Shown: piece by piece, positions 7,469-15,929 of the stretch
How positions within the stretch are numbered: the stretch's first letter is position 1
Layout: every line of letters begins with the position of its first letter
NCBI GenBank assembly: GCA_016712285.1
Contig: JADJRK010000001.1
Coordinates: 1,860,001-1,924,000 of the forward strand
Reading direction: 5' to 3'
DNA: 64,000 nucleotides
DNA from: Planctomycetota bacterium
GTDB lineage: Bacteria; Planctomycetota; UBA8742; UBA2392
Translations under genes and position numbers: made by a program
Notes under the pieces: model-generated
Told to the model about the DNA's origin: nothing
The model's database searches: none
The model's input: the letters and a program-made list of their open reading frames with translations, nothing else

Positions 7469-8161
7469 ATGCCCGGTCGCCTGATCCAGGATGCTACTGA
7501 TGCCGCCGCATTGTTCGCACCGTTCGGTGCCGACTTCGCCGGTGATTGGGCGCCACGCTACAACGTCGGTCCCGGCCAGAGTGTGCATGTGGTCTGCCTG
7601 TGCGAAGGGCGCGTTGCAGTGCAGCCGATGCGCTGGGGAATCACGGCGCGGCAGCGGGGCATCGGCGGCAGCCACAAGTTCTGCCGCAGTGAGTCCGCGC
7701 GCGACAAGCAGCCGTTTCGCGACGCGATCTCTACGCAACGCTGCATCGTTCCGGTCACCGGGTGGTACGAATGGCCTGCGCCGAAAGAGGTTCACTGCGT
7801 GCGGCCGGTTGCGCCCGGGCCGCTGGCGCTGGCTGCGATCTACGTTGTCGGCGGCGAAGACATGTTTGTCATCCTCACCTGTGAGCCCAACAACTTTGTC
7901 AAACCGCTTCACCACCGCATGGGCGTGTTTCTCGAGCGCGCGAACTGGGCCCCATGGCTTGACCCGGCGACTGCGCCCGAAGCCATCGACGCGATGCTCG
8001 GCCAGTGCCCGGACGACTGGTTTGCAGAGTATCGCGTGAGCGCGCGGGCAAGCCGGCTGCGCAACGATGATGCCAAGTGCGTCGAGCCGCTCAGCGAGCG
8101 GGCTATCAAGCGCAAGCCGCGGCCGAAGCCCTACGGCGGACGACTGGGCAATCTTCGATAA
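7469..8161 (+). CDS. SRAP-domain protein (YedK/HMCES-like) with Pro at the catalytic Cys position
   Basis: The family shields abasic sites in single-stranded DNA by forming a covalent thiazolidine through the alpha-amine and thiol of Cys2. Matching landmarks are GR after the start, RYNVGPGQ (Asn32), MRWGI, CRSES, GWYEW (Glu101) and PLHHRM (His148). The N-terminus, however, reads MPGR, not MCGR, so the nucleophilic Cys2 is replaced by Pro2, and the active-site Asn of E. coli YedK (Asn75) aligns with Phe71. No alternative upstream start restores Cys. Met removal before Pro would expose an N-terminal secondary amine. The family call is firm; activity is open. It is followed by a strong hairpin terminator. 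Confidence 0.85.
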   Translation: MPGRLIQDATDAAALFAPFGADFAGDWAPRYNVGPGQSVHVVCLCEGRVAVQPMRWGITARQRGIGGSHKFCRSESARDKQPFRDAISTQRCIVPVTGWYEWPAPKEVHCVRPVAPGPLALAAIYVVGGEDMFVILTCEPNNFVKPLHHRMGVFLERANWAPWLDPATAPEAIDAMLGQCPDDWFAEYRVSARASRLRNDDAKCVEPLSERAIKRKPRPKPYGGRLGNLR

Positions 8162-8163
8162 CT

Positions 8164-8193
8164 GAAGAAGGACGGGCGAGCCCGTCCTTCTTC
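8164..8193. terminator. Bidirectional hairpin terminator
   Basis: A perfect 14-bp stem (GAAGAAGGACGGGC and its complement) with a 2-nt loop sits between the stop codons of the convergent SRAP gene and the large secreted-protein gene. The stem ends are A/T-rich (GAAGAA on one side, TTCTTC on the other), so it can terminate in both directions. Confidence 0.75.
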
Positions 8194-8208
8194 TCACGTG
8201 CACTGCGA

Positions 8209-11200
8209 TCATGCCTTGCGTCGGCGCCGGGCGGCTGCCGCGATCAGCAGCAACCACACCCAGACGGCGGCGCCAGCGGGTGCCGCCACGCATCCCCCAC
8301 CGTCGCTGCTTCCGCCCTTGCTGAGATGCCCGGTGGCTGGCGCAACCGGCATGTGCAACCAGCGTTCGTCCGTGCCGCCCAGGGCGTCGGTGACGCGCAC
8401 ACGAAACGTGTACATGCCGTGCGGATCGACCGGAGTACCGGCCAGCGTGCCGTTCGGGTCAAGCGTCAGGCCCGGCGGCAGCGCGCCCGCCAGTTGCGCC
8501 CACGTGTAAGGCGCTGTGCCGTTGCCCGCGGGCAGCACCTCGGTATAGACCTCGCCCACCTTGGCTGTCGGAAGCGTTGAGCCTGTTATGACCACACCGT
8601 TGGGGTCTTCGCCCATGCCCGACAGCGCAAACGTGAACGCGCTGGCAACCTGCGCGTCATTGTGCGTGAACTCAACCGTTGCGGCTTTGGGCCCCTTGGC
8701 GAGCGGGTCGAACCACAGCACGAATGAAGCATAGCTGTTCGGCGCAATCACCAGCGTCATCGCGGCGTTGTCGATGCCAAAGTCGCCAACATGCGTGCCG
8801 GAGAGCGCGGGCAACGCACCCAGCACCAGGTTTTGCCAGCCGTCGTTGTGCACGAACACATCCAGCGGCATGCTTGCGCCGGCGTTGACGTCGCGGGGCG
8901 CGAACTGTGTCGCCCCGGCGGCCGCGGCCCCGGGCGCGACCTGCACGCCATTGGGTGCGGCAAGCGTGACGCGCAGCACCGGCGCATTGATGATGCCGAA
9001 GCCGGCCACGTTGAACTCAAACGGCGTCGCGGTTCCCGTGTCATTGTGGGGTAGACTGATCAAGGCACCGCGAGCGCCGGTTGTCGAAGGCGCGAAGTGA
9101 ATCACGAATGTCGTGGACTGCGTCGGCTGGATCAGCAGCACGGTCTGGGTGGTGTCCAGTGTGAACGCGGGATCGCCCGAGATGGACGGAAGCTGTGTCA
9201 GCACCAGGTCTTGGTTGCCGCCGTTCTCGACTTCAATGGTCAGGCTGACCGGCGCGCCGTAGATGTCCACATTGCCGAAGTCCAGGCCGCCGACCGCGCT
9301 TGAGCCGTTGGAGATGAGGCCGCCTGTTGACGTGTCAATCACCCGGATGACCGGCCCCGCCGATGCACCCACACCGCGCAAGCCAAAGGTGAATGGCGAC
9401 GTGGTGTTGCCCGCGGTGTGGGTGAACGTCACGGTCGCCGTCTTGATGCCGGCGCTGGTGGGCTTGAAGCGGACATAGAACCACACGTTGTTCTGGCCCT
9501 GGATCGGCACCGAGGTCCACGGGTTCAGCCAGTACAGTTCAAACTCGCCGGGGTCGCCTCCGGTCAGCGTCGGCGGGTCCACGGTGAACGAACTGCTGCT
9601 CGTGTTTTTGCACAGGATCAGCGTCCAGTTGCTGGCACCGCCCGCGATGGTGGTGCCGTAGTCGCGCAGGCCGCCCCAGCTGGCGCCATTGAAGATCTCG
9701 TGCTGGCCGGTGCCGCTGGTGTTGTCTTCCCAGACGTGCAGGCCCGGCTGCGGGCTGCCCGAGAACGCGACGTCCAGGGTGTCCGTGGCTTCAAAACCCG
9801 CCCCCGACGGCGTGTCGCCGCGGACGTACAGCTTCAGCTGGAACGTCTGGTTGACCCGATAGGGCGCCACACCGGTGCAGGTAAACGTCCCGTTCAGCAC
9901 CACGTTGCTGCCCGCCGGCACAACGACCGGCAAGCTCAGCGCCCACGTGCCGACGTTCTGCCAGCTGTCTTTGTGCAGCCGGTAGTCCTGGATGTCGTAG
10001 TTGGTCGCACCCGCCTGGATAGGAATGGTTGCGCCAACCTCGAACTCGGTGATCGTCAGCGGCACGGTACCGGGGTTGTCAACCAGCGCCGACCACTGGT
10101 GCACGCTGCCGGGATAGAGCTGCGGATACACGATGCTTGAAATCGGGTTCATCAATGTGCCGGTTGTCTGTACGTCGAAGGCGCTTGCTTGCAGCGTGGT
10201 TTCCGGCTGTGCACCGATTTCGACGTCGTCGATGCACCAGCCGGCAAAGTCGTCGGGCATCGGCGTTACGCCGGGGTTGTTGTACGAGGCGTCCGCCGCC
10301 GGGCCGATGGCAAAGCGCACCTGCACCCGGGGTTGGCCGGCGGCCACTGCCGTAAGGTCGCAGTCGCACAGCGACCACGCCACATCGACCAGCGCCTCGG
10401 CGGTGCTGTCCACGCTCGGGTACCAGACCGTTGTCCAGTTGGTGCCGTCGACGCTGACCTGGATCTTCACCCGGTCAATGCCCCAGTCAGCGGCGCGCCG
10501 GGTGCTGAGCCAGCGCCGGAAGCGAAGGCGAACCTGCGTGAGCGCGCTGCAATCGACGATCGGCGAGACGGCCCACAGCGGCTGAGGCAGAAAGCCGTTG
10601 TAGACGTAGTAGCTGCCGATGCTGTCGGCGAGGATCATGTTGTCGTTGTTGCCGGGCGTGAAGTCGAACTCGGGCTCTGACGTCAACTCGCCGGTGCGGT
10701 TCGAGCCGCCACCGACGTAGTACGTGGCAACGCCCCGTGTCCATGTGTTGTCGAGCTGCCAGCCCATGTTGTTGGTGAACGTGTCCTTGAACGGCGCGGT
10801 GACCGGTGCGGGCAGCACGCGCACCGTCAGGGTGCGTTGCGCCACCACCTGCTGGGCGCTGGTCGCCTGTACGGTGACCGAATAGATCTGCGCGCCATAG
10901 CCGGCCCCGGCCGACGGTGTGCCAGCGAGGCGAAAGTTGTCGCCGGAAGCCGTGAGGCTCAAGCCGGCAGGCAGCGCTCCGCCGACCACGGACCACTGAA
11001 AGGGAGTGCGGCCGTGCACCGCCGAGATGTCGGTCTGGTAGGGTTGGCCCTCAATCGCCTCGGGCAGTTCAAGCGTTGCGACGCTGAAGGAAATCGGGGC
11101 AACGTCAATCAGCCAGTCTTCGACTTCACCGGTATAGAAGAAGCCGTTGGGCACAAGCCTTGGGCCGCCGCCCATGTTCTCCTGCAGTGTGATGCGCACA

Positions 11201-11634
11201 GCCACCTTGTTGGCGCCGTTGCGCGAGAAGTTCTGCGCCGCGGTCAGGCGAATGTCGCTGAATGTGAAGTTCCCCGGCCCCTCCAGGTACAGCTGCGAAT
11301 AGCGGTAGCGCTCCGTGGATTCCCACACGCCGTTGTCGTTGGCGTCTACCCACAGGATCAGCCAACCGGTGCCCTGCACGTGGACTGTCAGCGAGTTGTT
11401 GGCCGACCAGGGGTCCCAGAAGGGCGTGCCCACGATGCCGTCGTCGTCGTCGCTGACCCAGTCGCCGCCGACGGGGTTGTCAGGGTCGTCACCGTTCAGG
11501 GTGCCCAGGCTGCTGCCCGAATAGCTGCCGAAGTACGAATACATCGTGCCGTAGCTTGCCGGTGCGTCGCCCGAGTCCTGCGCCGCCAGGCTTGCTGCCA
11601 TGGTCAGCAGTATCAAAGTCGCCAGTGCCTTCAT
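8209..11634 (-). CDS. Large secreted GEVED/Ig/choice-of-anchor D surface protein with Cys-type C-terminal sorting tail
   Basis: A signal peptide (MKALATLILLTMAASLAA) starts at the ATG chosen here, which has AGGAG 6 nt upstream; two in-frame ATGs lie just before it. Residues ~20-190 contain a GEVED-type module ending in GEVEDWLIDV. An Ig-like putative domain follows (GALPAGLSLTASG), then a ~250-residue region with a WCIDDVEIG motif typical of jelly-roll/MAM-like modules, then three repeats of the choice-of-anchor D type (DFGNVDIYGAP, TFVIHFAPSTTGARGALISL), and a second Ig-like unit near the end. The C-terminus has GGGC, a hydrophobic helix VWVWLLLIAAAA and RRRRKA, a MYXO-CTERM/Synerg-CTERM-like sorting signal. 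Likely exported and surface-anchored; ligand unknown. Confidence 0.8.
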   Translation of the reverse strand: MKALATLILLTMAASLAAQDSGDAPASYGTMYSYFGSYSGSSLGTLNGDDPDNPVGGDWVSDDDDGIVGTPFWDPWSANNSLTVHVQGTGWLILWVDANDNGVWESTERYRYSQLYLEGPGNFTFSDIRLTAAQNFSRNGANKVAVRITLQENMGGGPRLVPNGFFYTGEVEDWLIDVAPISFSVATLELPEAIEGQPYQTDISAVHGRTPFQWSVVGGALPAGLSLTASGDNFRLAGTPSAGAGYGAQIYSVTVQATSAQQVVAQRTLTVRVLPAPVTAPFKDTFTNNMGWQLDNTWTRGVATYYVGGGSNRTGELTSEPEFDFTPGNNDNMILADSIGSYYVYNGFLPQPLWAVSPIVDCSALTQVRLRFRRWLSTRRAADWGIDRVKIQVSVDGTNWTTVWYPSVDSTAEALVDVAWSLCDCDLTAVAAGQPRVQVRFAIGPAADASYNNPGVTPMPDDFAGWCIDDVEIGAQPETTLQASAFDVQTTGTLMNPISSIVYPQLYPGSVHQWSALVDNPGTVPLTITEFEVGATIPIQAGATNYDIQDYRLHKDSWQNVGTWALSLPVVVPAGSNVVLNGTFTCTGVAPYRVNQTFQLKLYVRGDTPSGAGFEATDTLDVAFSGSPQPGLHVWEDNTSGTGQHEIFNGASWGGLRDYGTTIAGGASNWTLILCKNTSSSSFTVDPPTLTGGDPGEFELYWLNPWTSVPIQGQNNVWFYVRFKPTSAGIKTATVTFTHTAGNTTSPFTFGLRGVGASAGPVIRVIDTSTGGLISNGSSAVGGLDFGNVDIYGAPVSLTIEVENGGNQDLVLTQLPSISGDPAFTLDTTQTVLLIQPTQSTTFVIHFAPSTTGARGALISLPHNDTGTATPFEFNVAGFGIINAPVLRVTLAAPNGVQVAPGAAAAGATQFAPRDVNAGASMPLDVFVHNDGWQNLVLGALPALSGTHVGDFGIDNAAMTLVIAPNSYASFVLWFDPLAKGPKAATVEFTHNDAQVASAFTFALSGMGEDPNGVVITGSTLPTAKVGEVYTEVLPAGNGTAPYTWAQLAGALPPGLTLDPNGTLAGTPVDPHGMYTFRVRVTDALGGTDERWLHMPVAPATGHLSKGGSSDGGGCVAAPAGAAVWVWLLLIAAAARRRRKA

Positions 11635-11748
11635 GGTTCTCCTCATGGTCAAAGTCACTCCTCGCCAAAGAAGTGTACCGAAACCGGAAGAGTGAAATTA
11701 GACTGCCCGCGACATGCCCTTCCGCTTTTCGAAGACAGAGGAGAGCAC

Positions 11749-13266
11749 TTGGAAAATCGGAAAGAGGCGGCCCAGCCCGCCGAGTACCAGGCCGCGGTGC
11801 GCGACCGCCTGAACGAACTCAAGGACCGCTACGGCCTGTCTGAGATCGCGCGGCGCACGCAGACGCCGCTTACCAACGTGCATCGCTACATGCGCGAGGG
11901 CAAAGTACCCGTCGAGTTCTGCTCGGCACTCGTGGATGCCTTTGAGGTCAACCCCGCGTGGCTGTTGACCGGTGCCGGCGGCGCGCTGCTTTCGGAAGTT
12001 GACCCGGGCACCGCAAAGCTCGGCGGCAGCATGCTTGAGCTTGTGCACGCCCTGAACGCGGTGGCGCGCATGCGGCTGGGCGCGCTTGCGGGCAAAGATC
12101 AAGAGAAGAAGCTGCGTGAACTTGGCGATGCCATCGACACCTATGAGCGCCTGCGCGAACGCATGAACGCCCAGACGCGCCCGCTGATGCGCGAGCTGGT
12201 CAACCGCTTCAGCATGTTCCACAAAGACATGCAACTGGATCGCGCCGAGGGCGTGCGCAAGGCGGCGCTGCAGGTGTCGCGTTTCTGTGATGACGAAAAG
12301 CTGCTCTATGACTTCGACCGTTTGCAGGCCATGCACGAGCACCTGTGCGGGCGCGTCGACAACGCCCTGAAGCTCCACCAGCGGCTGTTCTCACGCAACC
12401 TTCTTGAGGGCGGTCTTGCGACCAAGCAAGGCATCGACGAGGCCGGCAACTACGTGCTTTCCCTGCGCGACAGCGCCCGCCTGCGTGAGGGGCTGCGTGT
12501 GTGCCAGGCGGCCCTGGACCTCGCCACAGACGAAGTGCGCGGCAGCCACGATTACCTTGAGCTGGAATGCATCGCGGGCGGTTTTCAAATTGAGCTGGGG
12601 GACATCCGTGTGGGGCTGGCACGGATTCACGCCGCCTACCAGACAATCGTTCCCGCAAACAGGGCGTTTGTCGCGATTTTCAAAGCTCGCGGCGAGCTGC
12701 TTGCCGACCTGACCAGCATGAGCGAGTTGCGCCGCCGGGACAACCCGTCGCGCGGCCGCACGCGCCTGTTGATGCGCGAGGCGGCCCTGGCCGAAGATGC
12801 GAACGAACTGCATGTGCTGCTAAGCGACTCGATCGGAGATGGCGTTGAGCAAGTGCCGTCCTTTGAATACGAGTCCCATCGCGCATTGCTGATTGACGCC
12901 CTGCTGACCGGCCGCAAGGGTGACCACCTGCGCGCCTATGAGAAGCTGCTGGAGACCACTCCGCCGCCGGTCAACTCGCTGCCGCTGCGCGCTGTCATGT
13001 CCGCCGTCCACCTGGCACAGGCCGCGCGACTGGCCGGCGCCCGTGCCAAGGCAGAGGCGCTGACCCTTGCCGCCAACCAAGCGATCGATTCGATGCCGGC
13101 CGAGTTCACGATCATGGTCGACCTGCTGGGTCTGCACGCCCGCAACGTCGCGTTGTGCCTGCCGGCAAAGAAGCATGCCGAACTGCGCCGGCGCTGGCAT
13201 CGCTGGCTGGAGGACCATATCGCCCTGGGATACGGGTTTCTGCGCCGGTTCGTGACGGCCCCCTGA
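11749..13266 (+). CDS. Helix-turn-helix regulator with C-terminal helical repeat region
   Basis: I place the start at TTG 11749 because GAGGAG (11738-11743) precedes it and the HTH begins directly afterwards; the open frame upstream is only the shadow of the divergent secreted-protein gene. Residues ~10-75 look like a Cro/C1-type HTH (YGLSEIARRTQTPLTNVHRYMREG, then VNPAWLLTG). The remaining ~430 residues are helical with TPR-like spacing and may bind a ligand or partner. The gene is divergent from the large secreted protein, separated by 114 bp, so it may control that gene; this is an inference from position. 505 residues. Confidence 0.65.
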   Translation: MENRKEAAQPAEYQAAVRDRLNELKDRYGLSEIARRTQTPLTNVHRYMREGKVPVEFCSALVDAFEVNPAWLLTGAGGALLSEVDPGTAKLGGSMLELVHALNAVARMRLGALAGKDQEKKLRELGDAIDTYERLRERMNAQTRPLMRELVNRFSMFHKDMQLDRAEGVRKAALQVSRFCDDEKLLYDFDRLQAMHEHLCGRVDNALKLHQRLFSRNLLEGGLATKQGIDEAGNYVLSLRDSARLREGLRVCQAALDLATDEVRGSHDYLELECIAGGFQIELGDIRVGLARIHAAYQTIVPANRAFVAIFKARGELLADLTSMSELRRRDNPSRGRTRLLMREAALAEDANELHVLLSDSIGDGVEQVPSFEYESHRALLIDALLTGRKGDHLRAYEKLLETTPPPVNSLPLRAVMSAVHLAQAARLAGARAKAEALTLAANQAIDSMPAEFTIMVDLLGLHARNVALCLPAKKHAELRRRWHRWLEDHIALGYGFLRRFVTAP

Positions 13267-13306
13267 GCTTGCTTGCCCGGCGGCAAGCCCCCGTTAGCAT
13301 GCGCAC

Positions 13307-13723
13307 ATGCAAGAGCGTGCCAGGCAGATTCTGCGAAGTGCAAAAATGCGCGTCACCGGCAGCCGCACGGCGCTGGTGGCTGCGCTGCTGGAACGGGCAC
13401 TGCCCGTGAGCATGGACGACGCGGTGCAGATCTGCGGCAAGAGCGGCGGTGACCCCGCAACCATCTATCGAAACCTGCTTGCGCTGTGCGAAGCGGGTGT
13501 GCTGCAATCGGTGCGCGGTGTCGGTCGCCGGGAGATGTACGAGCTTGCGGGCGACACCCATGACCACGCCCACAGCCACGCCCACGTCAGCTGCACGCGA
13601 TGCGGACGCGTCGAGTGTGTCGAGATCGACAAGCTGCCCAAGCGCCCGGAAGCGCCCAAGGGCTGGAAGCTGAACGACGTAAGCGTCACGGTGTGGGGGC
13701 TGTGCCCGAAATGCAGCGAATAG
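13307..13723 (+). CDS. Fur-family metalloregulator
   Basis: This is a 138-residue Fur/Zur/PerR-type repressor. The winged-helix part covers ~1-80 with the conserved DPATIYRNLLALCEAGVL recognition segment. A His-rich hinge (HDHAHSHAH, 86-93) leads into the dimerisation domain with two CxxC pairs (Cys96/Cys99 and Cys133/Cys136) that build the structural zinc site. The metal sensed cannot be assigned from sequence alone; the His-rich hinge is compatible with iron, zinc or peroxide sensing. The 40-nt gap to the upstream HTH gene suggests possible read-through. Confidence 0.88.
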   Translation: MQERARQILRSAKMRVTGSRTALVAALLERALPVSMDDAVQICGKSGGDPATIYRNLLALCEAGVLQSVRGVGRREMYELAGDTHDHAHSHAHVSCTRCGRVECVEIDKLPKRPEAPKGWKLNDVSVTVWGLCPKCSE

Positions 13724-13726
13724 GCT

Positions 13727-13803
13727 GTCGGGAGTCGGGAATCGGGGTAAGGAACACAGTTACTTAGAGACCTCCGACCTCTACCCTCCAAACTCCAACC
13801 TCG
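13727..13803. repeat. Intergenic tract of 7-nt iterations (two blocks)
   Basis: The gap between the convergent fur-like and ctaA-ctaB genes holds two blocks of heptamers. The first, 13727-13747, is three units (GTCGGGA, GTCGGGA, ATCGGGG). The second, 13769-13803, is five units (GACCTCC, GACCTCT, ACCCTCC, AAACTCC, AACCTCG). Purine-rich and pyrimidine-rich blocks lie on the same strand, so they are partially complementary. Confidence 0.55.
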
Positions 13804-13812
13804 ACCGTTCCC

Positions 13813-15663
13813 CTACCACACGTCCACGAGCAGGACTGCAAGCAGCAGCGGCAGATAAATCAGCGACGCGAAAAACACGCCGCGCGTTGTTGCGGGCGTG
13901 CGCATCACGGCATTCAAAATGCCCGAGGCCAGAAAACCCAACCCAAGCACCAGCGCGCCAACCGCGTACAGGTTGCCCGCCATGCCGACCAGCACGGGCA
14001 GGAAGCTGACAACCATCAACACCACGCACCACAGCGCAATCTGCCCTGCGATGAAGCCGCCTTCCTTATCAGCAATCGCCAGCATCTTCATGCCGCCGCG
14101 CTCATAGTCTTCTCGGTAAAGCCGCGCGATCGCCCAGAAGTGCGGCAACTGCCACACATACAAAATCGCGAACAGGACAAACGCCTCCAGACCGATCGTG
14201 CCGGTCGCCGCGGCCCAGCCAGCCACCGGCGGCAACCCACCCGTGATCGCGCCCACCAGCGTGTTCAGCGTCGTGCGCGTCTTCATTGGCGTGTACACGC
14301 ACACATAGGTCACGGCTGTCACGAAGGTGAGCAGCGCGCACAACCAGTTGACCAGGAACAGCAGCAACAGCGTGCCGGCCAGCACCATGGTCAGCCCGAA
14401 TGCCAGCGCTTCGCGCGGATTCATGCGCCCCGAGGGCAGGGGCCGGTTGCGCGTGCGATTCATCAGGGCGTCGCGGTCGCGCTCGATGTACTGGTTCAAG
14501 GCGGCCACGCCCGCCGCAACCATGGCCACGCCCACAAGCGCCGTGCCCATCTCAAACAGGTCCGGCATGCGACGCAATGCCAGCAGGTAGCCCGCGGCAA
14601 CCGTGACCATCACCAGCGCGGACAACCTTGCCTTGGTCAGCACCCAGTAGTCATGCAGCCGCTGCATCGCCGGGTACTCAGGCAGCGCACCGTGTTCGTC
14701 CGGCGTCGCGGGAACGACAAGTCGATGCAACCAGAGTGCCAGCACCGCCGCCAGCGCAAGAATCATTGCCCCCACGGTCACATGCGCCGTGCGCATCAGC
14801 GCAACCGGGCTGCCAGGTTCGAATGACACGAGGTTGCCGTTGGTCAGCATCCAGGGCGTGATGCCCAGAAACACCTGCACCACCAGCAGCACGCCCAGCG
14901 CCGCCCCGATGTGCCGCAGCGGCGCGAACTGGCCGTGGTGGCGAAACACGCGCAGCAGCAGCCACAGCACTGCCAGCGTCACCGTGCAGGCGCCGGTCAC
15001 GTGTACCAGCACGTGCTCGCCGGTCTGGCGCACGATCGTGCCCAACGCAAGCTGCACCGTGACCAGCAAGCCGACCGCAACACTGAGGCGGCGGGTGCCC
15101 ATTGCCGCTTCTGACTTCTGCACGCTCCAGGCCGCGATCCAGCGCGGCGACGTCACGACGGCAATGCAGGCCAGCGACGCGAATATCACCTGGGCGGTCA
15201 CGCCATGGATCATGGCCTTGACCGCCCGGCGCAGTTCCACGTCGTGGCCACCGCCGGTCATGCCCAGCACCGCATCGCGCACGTCGGCATCGCTGACCAC
15301 CAGCACGCGCAGCCCGCCCAATAACCCTTGCGCCGCGATCAGCCCCAGCGCAATTGTGCCAAGCCAGCGGCGGCCGCCTTTTTCGCCCTTCCACATGGCA
15401 GCGGCCAGCGCGATGCCCACAAACCCCACCAGCGTGCCGATCACCCGGTGGCCATCTTCGAACGCGCGGCCACCCTCGCTGCTCCACCACGTCGTGATCC
15501 ATTCCCAGAAGCGCCACGACCAGCCCGGGTTCGTGTCCCCGGCGCGGATCGTCGTCACCATCGCCCCCACGGCAATCATGAACAGCACCAGCGCGACACA
15601 AAGCTGCGCCAGGCGGTGCGCCGCCCGCTGCCATGGGTTGAGGGTGTCTGCCGTCGGCTTCAC
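13813..15663 (-). CDS. Haem A synthase / protohaem IX farnesyltransferase fusion (CtaA-CtaB)
   Basis: Two enzymes of haem A synthesis are fused in one 616-residue membrane protein. Residues ~1-310 are a COX15/CtaA-type haem A synthase: eight hydrophobic segments with conserved His residues (EDGHRVIGTLVG, QTGEHVLVHVTGA, RTAHVTVGA). Residues ~325-616 are the UbiA-type haem O synthase: NQYIERDRDALMNRTRNRPL carries the Asp-rich prenyl-diphosphate site, with the second motif YREDYERGGMKML. The farnesyltransferase makes haem O from haem B and the synthase oxidises it to haem A. The gene is divergent from the oxidase operon it serves, with the shared promoter region between 15664 and 15929. Confidence 0.93.
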   Translation of the reverse strand: MKPTADTLNPWQRAAHRLAQLCVALVLFMIAVGAMVTTIRAGDTNPGWSWRFWEWITTWWSSEGGRAFEDGHRVIGTLVGFVGIALAAAMWKGEKGGRRWLGTIALGLIAAQGLLGGLRVLVVSDADVRDAVLGMTGGGHDVELRRAVKAMIHGVTAQVIFASLACIAVVTSPRWIAAWSVQKSEAAMGTRRLSVAVGLLVTVQLALGTIVRQTGEHVLVHVTGACTVTLAVLWLLLRVFRHHGQFAPLRHIGAALGVLLVVQVFLGITPWMLTNGNLVSFEPGSPVALMRTAHVTVGAMILALAAVLALWLHRLVVPATPDEHGALPEYPAMQRLHDYWVLTKARLSALVMVTVAAGYLLALRRMPDLFEMGTALVGVAMVAAGVAALNQYIERDRDALMNRTRNRPLPSGRMNPREALAFGLTMVLAGTLLLLFLVNWLCALLTFVTAVTYVCVYTPMKTRTTLNTLVGAITGGLPPVAGWAAATGTIGLEAFVLFAILYVWQLPHFWAIARLYREDYERGGMKMLAIADKEGGFIAGQIALWCVVLMVVSFLPVLVGMAGNLYAVGALVLGLGFLASGILNAVMRTPATTRGVFFASLIYLPLLLAVLLVDVW

Positions 15664-15929
15664 GTCGATGTTCTCACAGGTGCAGAGTATCTAAAGCAGG
15701 GTGCTCTTTTCCACCATAACGAACCGCGGAATCCGCCGCGTCCAAGGCTGGTGATGCGCTGCCCGTATTTCGGGCCGGCAACGTCCATTTCTACGGGTTG
15801 GGACAGGTGTCTCAGGCCAACACTCCACACCTAAAACACCCTGTAAACACGCCCGGCAAAATGCTAAAGCACAACCCTCACGGCGGGGGCCGCATGGCGC
15901 CCGCAATCGTGATTTGGAGAGAGCAGGGC

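Noticed and set aside
6710..8293. A 527-residue minus-strand frame covering rnc's downstream region and the SRAP gene
   Set aside because: It is antisense to two genes with clear family motifs, is Arg/His/Gln-rich without domains and fits third-position GC bias.
10837..11748. Extension of the regulator frame 304 codons upstream
   Set aside because: It runs antisense to the large secreted protein; the HTH begins directly after TTG 11749 with a GAGGAG site.
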